From assembly GCF_000092785.1 (NCBI RefSeq), contig NC_014225.1, forward strand, positions 124,001 through 188,000: a DNA stretch of 64,000 nucleotides, in the 5' to 3' direction. The notes below the pieces were generated by a model. That model was given only the letters and a program-made list of their open reading frames with translations. It had not been told where the DNA came from and did not search any database. This DNA is from Waddlia chondrophila WSU 86-1044 (lineage in GTDB: Bacteria > Chlamydiota > Chlamydiia > Chlamydiales > Waddliaceae). Made by a program: the position numbers and the translations under genes. Shown here one piece after another: positions 1 through 8,626 of this stretch; within the stretch, counting starts at the first letter, position 1, and every line of letters begins with the position of its first letter.

Positions 1-168
1 GATTGCCGAGGAAAAGTGATTCAAGTTAAGATCATTGGTGCCCAAAACGAGAATAACAAAAGATATGTGGAAAAAATTCTACCCAAAGTGAATTTCCCCT
101 CTTTTGATCAAGCGTTTAAAAATGAAAAAGAGCACACGTTTAGCATCACATTGGCCAATGATTTATAG
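1..168 (+). CDS. C-terminal end of a TolA/TonB-like protein (partial)
   Basis: An open frame runs from base 1 to a TAG at 166-168 and gives 55 residues, ending in ITLANDL. The pattern GKVIQVKIIG followed by a PKVNFPSF segment resembles the C-terminal domain of TonB/TolA proteins, which cross the periplasm and energise outer-membrane partners. It lies directly before tolB and overlaps its preferred start by 11 bases, so translation is probably coupled. In Chlamydia trachomatis a gene of unknown function (CT598) holds this position between exbD and tolB. The 5' part lies outside the window, so signal anchor and length cannot be judged. The TolA assignment rests mostly on context. Confidence 0.6.
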   Translation, partial: DCRGKVIQVKIIGAQNENNKRYVEKILPKVNFPSFDQAFKNEKEHTFSITLANDL

Positions 169-1432
169 ATTTTTGCTTTTCATTTTCCTCTCTTCTTTAT
201 TGGCAGCGGAAGAGCAAGAACTCGTTGTCCGATTGGAAACAGACAACCGATTAACCCCAGTCCAATTGATTCCAATTGAGGCTGCCCAATCTGCATTGCC
301 AAAAGATTATGTTAGACAGCTGGAGGAAGTGCTCCGTTTTGATCTCGGCCATAATGGAGCTACGCAGCTGACGGACAAACCGGTTTTTTATCGAATCGCT
401 TGCGAAGTGAAGGAACACCACATCTCTGTGCGCCTTTTCTCTTCGGATGGCGAAGAAGATTTCAGACTCGGCCAGCAACATCTTTCAGGATACTTGAGCG
501 AAGACAGAAAGATTATCCATCGTATTGCCGATGCTATTCATCGCGCTCTTTTCGGTGCTGACGGCATCGCCTCGACCCGTTTATTGTATACGGTCAGAAC
601 GGTGGAAGAAAAGACAGAATATTCAGAAATTTGGCAATCCGATTACGACGGCGCTAATGCCATGCAGTTGACCTCGCGCCAGGCAGGTTACTGTATTACT
701 CCGGGTTATGTCCCCCATTTGCCGGGGAAACAGGCGGAGTCTTTTTTTTACGTTTCTTATAAAACGGGAATACCAAAAGTTTACATCGCTTCTCTTGGAG
801 AACCGATTGGAAGAAAAATGTTAACGCTGTCGGGAAATCAGTTGATGCCGGCGATCAACCGTCAGAGAGACCGTATTGCTTTTATCAGCGATGTTACTGG
901 AAATCCAGATCTTTTTATTCAGGAGTTTTCCCCGGAAAAAGGGGGAATTGGCAAGCCGCGCCATCTCTTTTCTGCGCGATATGCAACTCAAGGGTCCCCA
1001 ACGTTTAGTCCGGATGGCTTTCGCCTCGCCTTTGTTTCGAATAAAGGAGGATCTCCAAGAGTATATCTCATGAATATCCCTCCTCAGGGAACACCTCTTA
1101 AGGAGATAGAACCAATACTCGTGACTAAAGTAAATCGTGAAAACACAGCGCCTTGCTGGTCGCCGGACGGGACGAAGCTTGCCTACTGCTCTAAAACAAA
1201 AGGGGTGCGGCAGATTTGGGTGTACGATTTATTGACCGGTGTTGAACGGCAGTTGACGGATGGTCCAAGAAACAAAGAGAACCCATCTTGGGCGTCAAAC
1301 AGCCTGCACATTGTTTACAATACCTCTGATGCCGGGAATTGCGAGCTTTATCTAATCAATCTCAAACAGGCAAAAGCTGTAAAGATCACTTCAGGAGCAG
1401 GGGAAAAACGGTTTCCTAGTTGGGAGCTTTAA
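158..1432 (+). CDS. tolB: Tol-Pal system beta-propeller protein TolB
   Basis: Periplasmic TolB of the Tol-Pal envelope complex, which binds Pal and helps maintain the outer membrane during division. The ATG at 158 gives a clean signal peptide (MIYRFLLFIFLSSLLAAEEQ) and a 424-residue protein, close to the usual 430. An in-frame ATG at 104 would add 18 polar residues before the signal sequence and overlap the upstream gene more deeply. The N-terminal domain (about 20-150) is followed by WD40-like PD40 repeats with the typical SPDG motif (PTFSPDGFRLAF, PCWSPDGTKLAY) and the ending FPSWEL. Pal lies downstream but is separated by a convergent phosphatase gene, which breaks the usual tolB-pal adjacency. 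Confidence 0.93.
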   Translation: MIYRFLLFIFLSSLLAAEEQELVVRLETDNRLTPVQLIPIEAAQSALPKDYVRQLEEVLRFDLGHNGATQLTDKPVFYRIACEVKEHHISVRLFSSDGEEDFRLGQQHLSGYLSEDRKIIHRIADAIHRALFGADGIASTRLLYTVRTVEEKTEYSEIWQSDYDGANAMQLTSRQAGYCITPGYVPHLPGKQAESFFYVSYKTGIPKVYIASLGEPIGRKMLTLSGNQLMPAINRQRDRIAFISDVTGNPDLFIQEFSPEKGGIGKPRHLFSARYATQGSPTFSPDGFRLAFVSNKGGSPRVYLMNIPPQGTPLKEIEPILVTKVNRENTAPCWSPDGTKLAYCSKTKGVRQIWVYDLLTGVERQLTDGPRNKENPSWASNSLHIVYNTSDAGNCELYLINLKQAKAVKITSGAGEKRFPSWEL

Positions 1433-1476
1433 CCTCTGACTGTAGATGGACGGCAGATTTTTTAGTTTGTGACGAA

Positions 1477-1496
1477 GGGAATGTCCCTACATTCCC
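1477..1496. terminator. Short hairpin between convergent genes
   Basis: GGGAATGT and ACATTCCC form a perfect 8-bp stem with a CCCT loop between the ends of tolB and the phosphatase gene. A T-run lies upstream on the plus strand, so the hairpin would suit termination of the minus-strand transcript as well as of tolB. The tail is not a canonical U-tract, so the call is tentative. Confidence 0.4.
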
Positions 1497-1537
1497 GAGG
1501 AGCAAAATGAAAAAGATGACGCTCAGCTATCAGAAGT

Positions 1538-2761
1538 TTAAGTTGATGGTTTGTAATAAAATTTTTCAAAAACTTCAATCGTCTTCCACTCCTGCCGGTT
1601 TTTTGAGAAACCAGACTGAGGCCTCATTAAGCTGACATGTTCAAATGCGGCATTTGCGGTCATGTTCTGATACTTGATCAAATAACAGACAACAATCATA
1701 AAGCTTCTGCCTCTGCCGGCTTTACAGTGGACATCAATGCTGACTCCTTTTGACAAGCACCAATGAATAAATTCTACACCGCGCAAGACTAGTTCGAAAA
1801 AAATGGTTTCACAATCGGGAGTGGGGATTTGCAGGTGTTTGATTCCGTTTTCTGCATATGTGCTTGGCTTGATGGGAGAGGTAAAATATCCGTCGCTATG
1901 TGTTTCGAAAACTTCTGTAACGCTGAGAACAGCGCTGATTTCAGCCTTTTTTAAATCCTCCAAAGAGTCCATATTTTTGGAGACCACCGGAAGAGCGCTT
2001 AGATAGAGGTTGCCGTTTTCAAAATGGCCGATTTTATTCATCCATTCCCATCCCGAGTCTGAAAGATAACTGCGGGCTTGATTGTAGAACAGCCCCGTCG
2101 AATAGCGTCCGTAATAGTGCATCATGCCAACAGATTCTTTAAGTAAGTCGGCGCTGTGGGCTATGGCTGCTTCCCACTCTTCGTCCGTATAATTTTCTTC
2201 AGGACAGATCGGTTTTTCCTCTGGTTCGAAAGTGTATGTCGTCAGAGAATTGAGCTGTTCGTTTCCGAGCATTTTCTTTTCCGGTAGCTGGTCGCGCAGA
2301 GCTTTGAGCGCGTTCAATGCGCTTTCTCTCATATTCGAGATCGCAGTTTCGATAACTTCTTTGGCATCTCCGTGATTTTCATAAGTTTTGAAGACTCCTG
2401 TAAGCCCTCCCCCTTCTACTCGCCCTCTAACGGCGTAGTGGATTCTTTGACAGACAAAGATAAGTTGACGGAATGTTTTACGGCAGAGAATTTCATTGTT
2501 GGATTCTAAAGCGGTTTCAGTTTCGGTGCTGATTAATACTTGAAGCTTCTTTGAGAATTTGGTGATTTGGGAGGCAGTTGCAGCGGGATCTCTCCCTTTA
2601 TAAGTGTTAGCGATTGTTTGTGCACACAGGATAGTGGAAGCGAAATCGGCAGTCGTCATAAAATGACCTTTCCGGTTGCGGTGGAAATAGGTATTTGGAG
2701 GAATAGAGGCAAGAGTATTCAGTTCGGCAAGAAAGGGGCTGAAAGATGAAGGCGTTGTCAT
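1538..2761 (-). CDS. PTPMT1-like dual-specificity phosphatase domain protein
   Basis: A 407-residue protein whose last 160 residues form a cysteine phosphatase domain. The P-loop is HCKAGRGRS, with catalytic Cys346 and Arg352. An upstream LYLSALP strand, an SVTEVFET motif and GIKHLQIPTPD (candidate general-acid Asp) resemble the PTPMT1 branch. In eukaryotes that enzyme is the mitochondrial phosphatidylglycerophosphate phosphatase; related enzymes also act on phosphoinositides. The first 230 residues are mainly helical and unrecognised, and no signal peptide is seen. The ATG at 2761 has AGAGGA upstream. The gene sits on the opposite strand between tolB and pal, as an insertion into the Tol-Pal group. 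It may act on a bacterial lipid or be exported to the host; the sequence does not decide. Confidence 0.75.
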   Translation of the reverse strand: MTTPSSFSPFLAELNTLASIPPNTYFHRNRKGHFMTTADFASTILCAQTIANTYKGRDPAATASQITKFSKKLQVLISTETETALESNNEILCRKTFRQLIFVCQRIHYAVRGRVEGGGLTGVFKTYENHGDAKEVIETAISNMRESALNALKALRDQLPEKKMLGNEQLNSLTTYTFEPEEKPICPEENYTDEEWEAAIAHSADLLKESVGMMHYYGRYSTGLFYNQARSYLSDSGWEWMNKIGHFENGNLYLSALPVVSKNMDSLEDLKKAEISAVLSVTEVFETHSDGYFTSPIKPSTYAENGIKHLQIPTPDCETIFFELVLRGVEFIHWCLSKGVSIDVHCKAGRGRSFMIVVCYLIKYQNMTANAAFEHVSLMRPQSGFSKNRQEWKTIEVFEKFYYKPST

Positions 2762-2915
2762 GAAATCCTCTGAATTTAAGTTATGATTATCTATTTTATA
2801 TCTGATCTTCCCAATGTTGAGTAGGAATCTTTTGAGAGCCGATCTTGGTTTTCCAAATTATGGCAGATGTGCTAGTATCCTGTATTCGAATCTACAACTA
2901 ATGCTTTGAGGGGAA

Positions 2916-3662
2916 ATGAATAAGAAAAGCCTTGTGATCATCATGCAGTTCAATTTTTTTCTGCTTGCATTGACCGGATGCTGCCGCAGTTCAGAAGATG
3001 TTTGGGATGACACGAAAACCGCCGGAAGGCACATGGGAAGAGGGGTCCGGACTCTTGCCGGTAAGCATGGAGATTCCAGGCAAGTCCGTTGCCGGGAAGA
3101 TTTCATGAATTGCCGTGAATATGAGGAAGACGATTTTTACACAAGCGCGTACTCTGGTTTGGAGTTTGAAGCGTTTCCCGATCAGGACTACGGCAGAGAT
3201 GTGGCTCTGGCAGAGCCGCGCTATCATCCCCAAAAACAGCGCATAGAACCAGGGATGAGTAAGCAACTTCCTGGAATAGAGGATTTTACAGATCCTCGCT
3301 ACGATGTTGAGTTGAGGACTGTTTTTCAAACTGTTTACTTTCCTTACAATAGTGGTTTGATTAAGGGGAAAGGAAATATGGATCGTCTCCGCACGATCGC
3401 TGCCTACATGCAGAAACATCCCGATACGTACCTTTTTGTAGAAGGGCACTGCGATGAAAGGGGAGCTGAAGCGTATAACTTGGCTTTAGGGGCTAAAAGA
3501 AGCAATTCTGTACGGGAATTATTGATTAAGGAAGGAGTAAGGCCGGAGCGTATTTTCACTGTCTCTTATGGGAAGGAACGTCCGGCCGATTCTGGACATA
3601 ATGAAGAATCCTGGTCGAAAAATCGCCGGGCAGAGTTCAAAATTTTTAATTCTGATTCGTAA
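2916..3662 (+). CDS. pal: Peptidoglycan-associated lipoprotein Pal (OmpA domain)
   Basis: Outer-membrane lipoprotein that anchors the outer membrane to peptidoglycan and binds TolB. A lipoprotein signal ends in LALTGC near residue 23. A variable acidic linker follows, then a C-terminal OmpA domain (about 125-245) with TVYFPYNSG, the FVEGHCDERG peptidoglycan-binding motif, NLALGAKRS and a final NRRAEF. At 248 residues it is longer than E. coli Pal (173) because of the linker. GAGGGG lies just before the ATG. It starts a plus-strand group with the LysM protein and murI at gaps of a few bases or overlaps, matching CT600-CT601 of C. trachomatis. Confidence 0.93.
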   Translation: MNKKSLVIIMQFNFFLLALTGCCRSSEDVWDDTKTAGRHMGRGVRTLAGKHGDSRQVRCREDFMNCREYEEDDFYTSAYSGLEFEAFPDQDYGRDVALAEPRYHPQKQRIEPGMSKQLPGIEDFTDPRYDVELRTVFQTVYFPYNSGLIKGKGNMDRLRTIAAYMQKHPDTYLFVEGHCDERGAEAYNLALGAKRSNSVRELLIKEGVRPERIFTVSYGKERPADSGHNEESWSKNRRAEFKIFNSDS

Positions 3663-3665
3663 GCA

Positions 3666-4253
3666 ATGAGGAAAATTGGCGTCTTTTTTATTTTGCTGAA
3701 CGCTTCGGTTAGCGGGGCGCAGTATCAAAGTCGTTCAACTGGAAAAAGTGTTTCTTACGGCGATCTTCGCCATGAGATCGAAAATCACGAAGCAGAGATC
3801 CGCATGTTTGAAGAGAGGTTGAACACGCAGGAAGAAATTGTCGATTCTTTAAGGCAGCAGGTAATGGATGCTAATCATGAAAATCGGGAGCTAGTCAAGG
3901 GGGGCGTGATTCAACTGGAAGGCGATGTCTCAAGACTAGGAAATTCTGTCAAAGGGATGGCTGAGGATTTGCGTCAATTGCAAACGCACGGCAATGATAC
4001 AGCATCCCTGTTGAACCAGCATAAGCGTAAAATTGAAGAAGTTGAAGAAAAGATGGGGCAGCTGCAGGCGACTTTGCAGCTTGTATTAGATGCGTTGCAA
4101 ATTTCTGAGAAAGAGCAGATTTATGAGGTTGTTTCAGGAGATTCTCTGGAGAAAATCGCCCGTAAGCACAACACAACAATTCAGAAAATCAAAGAGCTCA
4201 ATAAGCTTTCCGGCGATCGGATTTACATTGGACAAAAGTTAAAAATGCCATGA
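3666..4253 (+). CDS. Secreted coiled-coil protein with C-terminal LysM domain
   Basis: A 195-residue exported protein: signal peptide to about residue 18 (ending SVSGAQ), a heptad-rich coiled coil at about 30-140, and a C-terminal LysM motif (YEVVSGDSLEKIARKHNTT, then LNKLSG and IYIGQKLKMP) that binds peptidoglycan or related glycans. It starts three bases after pal and corresponds in position and plan to CT601 of C. trachomatis. It probably joins the Tol-Pal system in anchoring the division site or envelope to peptidoglycan. No catalytic domain is visible, so a structural role is inferred. The next gene, murI, overlaps its stop codon by four bases, consistent with one operon. Confidence 0.85.
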   Translation: MRKIGVFFILLNASVSGAQYQSRSTGKSVSYGDLRHEIENHEAEIRMFEERLNTQEEIVDSLRQQVMDANHENRELVKGGVIQLEGDVSRLGNSVKGMAEDLRQLQTHGNDTASLLNQHKRKIEEVEEKMGQLQATLQLVLDALQISEKEQIYEVVSGDSLEKIARKHNTTIQKIKELNKLSGDRIYIGQKLKMP

Positions 4254-5080
4254 ATGCAATCGCTGTTTTTGACTCCGGTCTAGGAGGGCTGACAGTTGTC
4301 AAAGCGCTTTGCGAGCATTTGCCTCAGGAAGAAATCATCTATTTTGGCGATACCGCTCGTGTCCCTTACGGTGGTAAAAGTCGAGAAACCGTTATTCGGT
4401 ATGCAAGGGAGATCAGCGCTTTTCTTCTTTCTCAGGAAATCAAGGCGTTAGTCATTGGTTGCAACACTGCATCCGCTTACGCTGCAGATCTTTTGGCAGC
4501 GGAGTTAGAGCTTCCCGTATTTAATGTCATTGATCCCTTGATCGAAGAGATCAGTGCATGTCAAGCTGAACATATTGCAGTTCTTGGCACAGCGGCAACG
4601 GTGCGTTCCGGAATCTATCAGGCACGGCTGGCGCAAAAAATCCCTAATGTCAAGGTTACCGGGATTTCTTGCCCATTGTTTGTCCCAATTGTAGAAGAGC
4701 ATTTTCAAAACCATCCTGCTGCGAGATTGATTGTTGAAGAATATCTTTTTCGTGTGAAGGATGAGCGCATGGACACAGTGGTTTTAGGGTGTACCCATTA
4801 TCCGTTGCTTTATTGCTTGATCAGGGAATACTTGGGGGATGAAGTCAGAATAGTGGATTCGGCATCAGCTTGTGCAAAACAAATTCAGGCCGCTTTATTC
4901 TCGCATCCATTCAATAATTCTCTTTCAGTTAAAGGGAAATTAAAGTATTTTGTTTCAGACGACCCGGAAAGATTCAAGCATCTTGGGGAGCAATTTCTAG
5001 GGGTCGAGATCGGCCCTGTCGAATGTGTAGATTTAAACTCGGTTTTGCAAATCCCTCAAAACTTTGCAAAGTCGGGCTAA
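4250..5080 (+). CDS. murI: Glutamate racemase MurI
   Basis: Converts L-glutamate to D-glutamate for peptidoglycan precursor synthesis in the cytoplasm. The 276-residue length is typical. Both catalytic cysteines are present: Cys71 in GCNTASA and Cys181 in GCTHYPLL. The N-terminal FDSGLGGLTV and FGDTARVPYG motifs are standard. The ATG overlaps the stop of the LysM gene (ATGA), so it is translationally coupled to the Tol-Pal group. Its presence supports an organism that makes at least some peptidoglycan, as now known for Chlamydiae. Confidence 0.95.
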   Translation: MNAIAVFDSGLGGLTVVKALCEHLPQEEIIYFGDTARVPYGGKSRETVIRYAREISAFLLSQEIKALVIGCNTASAYAADLLAAELELPVFNVIDPLIEEISACQAEHIAVLGTAATVRSGIYQARLAQKIPNVKVTGISCPLFVPIVEEHFQNHPAARLIVEEYLFRVKDERMDTVVLGCTHYPLLYCLIREYLGDEVRIVDSASACAKQIQAALFSHPFNNSLSVKGKLKYFVSDDPERFKHLGEQFLGVEIGPVECVDLNSVLQIPQNFAKSG

Positions 5081-5100
5081 AGATTAGGAAATCGTTTCTT

Positions 5101-5880
5101 ATGGCAATGCAATCTAAAATAAAATCTAGATATGCTTTTCAGCAGATCGCTTCGCTTTGCGACCACACATATCTAAAAACTGTAGAATTTTATCGCCAAG
5201 TTTCAAGAATTGGGCAGAGTCCAATTTTGCGTAGGCAGGAGGAATTTTACCGATTTCTTAGAGAAACGATCGAAAGTCCATTAACTCCGTATGGAATTTG
5301 TGTCGGAGCTGAAGATGTTCCCCATGTCCGCAAATTTTTGCAGCATCACAAAAAAGATTCAATCGCTCTCGTAGCAACGGTTGGGTTTCCCGATGGGAGT
5401 TGGCATCAAAAGCATTATAAATTCTTCGAGGCGCAGTATGCTTTGAGCGAAGGGGCGGACGAGATCGATATGCCTGTCAATTGGAAGGCCCTTAAGCAAG
5501 GGAATCATGCCGAGGTATTGGAGGAGCTGCAAACAGTATGCGGTCTTGTTCGTCAGAAAAAAGGGGTGTTCAAAATGATTTTGGAAACCTCTTTGCTTAA
5601 TGATCGCCAGATTATTGAGGCATGTAAGTTGGCCAGGCATGCTGGTGTCGATTTTGTCAAGACTTCGACAGGATTTGGAGCGCATGGTGTCGGACCAAGA
5701 CAGATCGAGTTGATTTTAGACCACTGGGATGGAGGGCTGAAAATCTCTGGAGGGGTGAATGCGGGCAACGTCGCTATCTATCTCGATCAAATTTTAAAGC
5801 GTTTAAAAGGTCCGGACCACTTGTTAAATCCCATGAAGGTTCGGATTGGGGAAAGTGATTTGCTTTCAGATTTAATGTGA
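5101..5880 (+). CDS. deoC: Deoxyribose-phosphate aldolase DeoC
   Basis: Cleaves 2-deoxyribose 5-phosphate to glyceraldehyde 3-phosphate and acetaldehyde in deoxynucleoside salvage. The ATG at 5101 gives 259 residues. An in-frame start at 5023 would lie inside murI and add 26 unrelated residues. Conserved segments include DHTYLK near the N-terminus, EIDMPVNWKA, VDFVKTSTGFG with the Schiff-base lysine, and LKISGGV near the C-terminus. It follows murI by 20 bases in the same direction. The protein is fully intact. Confidence 0.93.
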   Translation: MAMQSKIKSRYAFQQIASLCDHTYLKTVEFYRQVSRIGQSPILRRQEEFYRFLRETIESPLTPYGICVGAEDVPHVRKFLQHHKKDSIALVATVGFPDGSWHQKHYKFFEAQYALSEGADEIDMPVNWKALKQGNHAEVLEELQTVCGLVRQKKGVFKMILETSLLNDRQIIEACKLARHAGVDFVKTSTGFGAHGVGPRQIELILDHWDGGLKISGGVNAGNVAIYLDQILKRLKGPDHLLNPMKVRIGESDLLSDLM

Positions 5881-5894
5881 ACATTTTCCTTCCG

Positions 5895-6332
5895 TTATAT
5901 TCGTTTCCGCAGAAGAAAAAAAAATATTGCTGTTCCCACCGCTGCAGCAGCAAATAGGAGATGTAAGCGGTTTTCTTTAGGAACTGCTTCGCCTTCAGTT
6001 AAAAACATTTGGCCTGTTTCAGGATCGATGCGAAGGGTTCCCCGCATCGTCACAGGTTGTTTTGTCGCTGGGATCGATTCAAGATCTTTGAGAACAATTT
6101 GCTCTCCCGACCGTTGGCGAGACCCGATACAGCACGATTTCAGGTCGGGTTGAGGGGCGAGGTACGCCTCCCCATTTTCAGATTGGTAGATATAGCCGCT
6201 GATTTCAATTTTTTCGTTATTTATCGTTTTTGAAATTTGATGAAAGGACACTTTTTGTTCTGCCCAAGATAAAACAGGTAATAGGCAAATGAGAAGTAGG
6301 TAAGAAGTCACTGTTTTCATTGATAAAATCAT
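5895..6332 (-). CDS. Small exported protein with C-terminal membrane anchor
   Basis: A 145-residue protein with an N-terminal signal sequence ending near LSWAEQ, a small beta-rich middle and a C-terminal hydrophobic segment (about 125-140) followed by LRKRI, so it is probably exported and held at the inner membrane. The middle has ISGYIY and VTMRGTLRI strands suggesting a small OB-like barrel, and a LKSCCIGS motif with adjacent cysteines that could bind metal or a thiol partner. The ATG at 6320 is an alternative start that removes four residues. It is divergent from metK. Function unknown. Confidence 0.75.
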   Translation of the reverse strand: MILSMKTVTSYLLLICLLPVLSWAEQKVSFHQISKTINNEKIEISGYIYQSENGEAYLAPQPDLKSCCIGSRQRSGEQIVLKDLESIPATKQPVTMRGTLRIDPETGQMFLTEGEAVPKENRLHLLFAAAAVGTAIFFFLLRKRI

Positions 6333-6382
6333 GCGCGATCTGTAAAATTATTCCAAATATTTTAAGAGGTTGCTTTCCCGTT

Positions 6383-7561
6383 ATGAGTCATTTTCTTTTT
6401 ACTTCAGAGTCCGTATCTATTGGCCATCCAGATAAAATTGCTGATCAAATTTCCGATGCTATCTTGGATGCTTGTTTGAAAGCTGATCCCGATTCTAAAG
6501 TGGCTTGCGAAACATTGGTCAGTACTGGGCTTGTTGTGTTAGCGGGAGAGATCACGACAAAAACACAGCTGGACTACCAGGAGATTGTTCGCAAAACCAT
6601 CAAACGGATCGGGTACAATAGCAGTGAATTAGGATTTGATTATCGCTCATGCGGGGTCATTCTTTCCATTAATAAGCAATCTCCTGACATCTCCCAAGGT
6701 GTAGAGGAAGGAAAGGGTCTTTTTAAAGAGCAGGGGGCAGGCGACCAGGGAATTATGTTTGGCTTTGCTTGCGATGAAACTCCGGAGCTGATGCCGCTTC
6801 CCATTATGCTCTCTCATAAAATTGTTCTTGAGCTTCAGAGGTTAAGGGAAGAGAACGCTCTCTCTTATTTGAGACCGGATGCAAAGGCGCAAGTCACTTT
6901 GGAATACGATGAAGGCTTTATTCCTCGGCGCATCCATACGGTCGTGGTTTCCACACAGCATGATCCTGGTGTGGATCTGGATTTTTTGAAAAAAGATATG
7001 ATTGGGATGGTTAACCGTCTTGCTCCGGAAGGTTTCATTGATTCGGAGACAAAGTATTTCATCAATCCTACAGGCAGATTTGTTTTAGGAGGGCCGGTTG
7101 CAGATTGCGGTTTGACCGGACGGAAAATTGTCGTGGATACTTATGGAGGGATGGCACGCAGTGGCGGAGGCGCTCTTTCTGGGAAAGATCCAAGCAAAGT
7201 GGATAGATCCGCCAGTTATGCAGCTCGCTATGTTGCCAAAAATATTGTGGCTGCGGGGTTTGCCAAGCGGTGTGAAGTACAGGTTTCCTATGCCATCGGA
7301 GTTGCAGAGCCTGTATCGATTAAAGTCGATACGTTTGGAACAGGGGTGGTTAGTGAACAGATGTTAGCTGAGGCAATCTTCAAAACATTCGATCTTTCTC
7401 CGAAGGGGATCATTGAAATGCTCGATTTGAAGCGGCCTATCTATAGTGAGACTGCCTATGGAGGGCATTTTGGCCGAAAAGGGGATGCGTTTACTTGGGA
7501 GAAAACCGACAGAGTGGAAAAGCTGCGGGAGGCTGTTGAACTGCAGGCAACCAACGCGTAA
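6383..7561 (+). CDS. metK: S-adenosylmethionine synthetase MetK
   Basis: Forms SAM from methionine and ATP in the cytoplasm. The 392-residue protein from ATG 6383 begins [20 protein letters not shown], as expected; the 21 residues upstream in frame are unrelated. The ATP-binding [15 protein letters not shown] and the phosphate loop [16 protein letters not shown] are intact. Chlamydiaceae such as C. trachomatis lack this gene and import SAM, so its presence separates this organism from that family. Several SAM users lie in the same window (rsmD, rsmB, prmA, rimO, the SPL homologue and a small methyltransferase). Confidence 0.96.
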   Translation: MSHFLFTSESVSIGHPDKIADQISDAILDACLKADPDSKVACETLVSTGLVVLAGEITTKTQLDYQEIVRKTIKRIGYNSSELGFDYRSCGVILSINKQSPDISQGVEEGKGLFKEQGAGDQGIMFGFACDETPELMPLPIMLSHKIVLELQRLREENALSYLRPDAKAQVTLEYDEGFIPRRIHTVVVSTQHDPGVDLDFLKKDMIGMVNRLAPEGFIDSETKYFINPTGRFVLGGPVADCGLTGRKIVVDTYGGMARSGGGALSGKDPSKVDRSASYAARYVAKNIVAAGFAKRCEVQVSYAIGVAEPVSIKVDTFGTGVVSEQMLAEAIFKTFDLSPKGIIEMLDLKRPIYSETAYGGHFGRKGDAFTWEKTDRVEKLREAVELQATNA

Positions 7562-7620
7562 ATTTAATAGCAATCAGCTGTTTTCACAACTCAGAAGAAA
7601 ATTCTTCAAGTCAGTCGAAT

Positions 7621-7787
7621 TAGGGCGTGTCATCAATTAGCTAAACATGCATCTTGCAGCTTTTTTTACCTTGAAAGAATCATTTTCAGACTCGCCACTG
7701 TGTCCAGTTTGGTTCGACTTCCAAATGGTTCTCTCAGGGAAAAATCGATGACAGTCTGTATATTTATCTAATTGGTGACATGCCCTA
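7621..7787. mobile_element. MITE-like element with about 20-bp terminal inverted repeats
   Basis: The left end TAGGGCGTGTCATCAATTAG (7621-7640) and right end CTAATTGGTGACATGCCCTA (7768-7787) match in 18 of 20 positions as inverted repeats. They enclose about 127 bases with no plausible gene. Both outer ends carry TA, compatible with a TA target as used by IS630/mariner-type elements. It fills most of the gap between metK and the response regulator gene. Related end sequences occur near 12460 and 56545. No transposase is visible in the window, so mobility would need one in trans. Confidence 0.6.
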
Positions 7788-7792
7788 GTAAA

Positions 7793-8488
7793 TTAATCCT
7801 CTTCTTCCTCTTTAAAGCGGTAGCCAACCCCTCTTACCGTCTCAATCCAGTGAAAGTTAGGCCCTAACTTTTTGCGGAGAGAGGCAATGTGCACGTCGAT
7901 GTTCCTATCGACAATAAACGCTTCTTCGTTTTGTACATCATCAAGAAGTTGGTTGCGTGTCAATACTTTTCCAGGATTGGAGACAAGCCTTTTCAAAATC
8001 CCGAATTCAGAAAGCGTCAGGTGAAGTTGCTTGTCATGCTTGCGAACCTGATAACTTTCCGTATCAAGGGCAAAATGCCCGAATTTGATGATTTTTGGTC
8101 CTTTTTCCGGTTCTTTTCCTCTTCTTAAGACAGCGCGGATGCGGGAGAATAAAATTTTTGGGGAAAAGGGCTTGGTGACGTAATCGTCAGCGCCAAGCTC
8201 AAGCCCAAGAACGACATCCAGCTCCTCGCTTTTTGCTGAAATCATAATCACTGGAATATCTTTAGTTTCAGGATTGTTTTTTAACTTCCGGCAGACATCT
8301 AGCCCGCTTTGTCCAGGAAGCATAATATCTAGAATCACCAGATCAGGTTTTTCCCGTTCGATGGCAAGCAGTCCATTCAATCCGTCAACTTCTACGTGGA
8401 GTTTATAACCGGAAATATCAGCTTGGAGTTTGATGAGAGCTGCAATATCTTCTTCGTCTTCAATTAAGAGCAGTCGCGATTTTTGCAT
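7793..8488 (-). CDS. OmpR/PhoB-type response regulator (orphan)
   Basis: A 231-residue two-component response regulator. The receiver domain (1-120) has the acidic pocket IEDEED, phosphorylatable Asp54 in VILDIMLPG, a Ser84 switch residue and Lys105 in VTKPFSP. The C-terminal winged helix (about 135-228) has the usual LTLSEFGILKRLV and RGVGYRF elements. Unlike chlamydial ChxR, the phosphorylation site is intact. No histidine kinase lies nearby. An AGGAAA ribosome-binding site precedes the ATG. Targets are unknown. Confidence 0.93.
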   Translation of the reverse strand: MQKSRLLLIEDEEDIAALIKLQADISGYKLHVEVDGLNGLLAIEREKPDLVILDIMLPGQSGLDVCRKLKNNPETKDIPVIMISAKSEELDVVLGLELGADDYVTKPFSPKILFSRIRAVLRRGKEPEKGPKIIKFGHFALDTESYQVRKHDKQLHLTLSEFGILKRLVSNPGKVLTRNQLLDDVQNEEAFIVDRNIDVHIASLRKKLGPNFHWIETVRGVGYRFKEEEED

Positions 8489-8523
8489 GATGAAGGTTTC
8501 CTGTAAAAATTTAATTTATTTTT

Positions 8524-8529
8524 ATTATA
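8524..8529 (-). promoter_or_regulatory. Candidate -10 box for the response regulator gene
   Basis: A perfect TATAAT on the minus strand lies about 36 bases upstream of the response regulator ATG in a very AT-rich stretch. No good -35 hexamer is seen at 16-18 bases, so the call rests on the -10 box only. Confidence 0.35.
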
Positions 8530-8626
8530 ACATTATTAATGCTTTTTTTTCTTTACTTTTTGTTTATGATTGGCTTTAGAGTGTGTGGGGAATATCTGTA
8601 TAAATTTTTCACTTAAGGGATTCAAG

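Noticed and set aside
1420-1635. Plus-strand frame after tolB with a GAGGAG site before an internal ATG at 1507
   Set aside because: Although the ribosome-binding site looks good, the frame overlaps the conserved end of the phosphatase gene in antisense and yields only 42 residues without a pattern.
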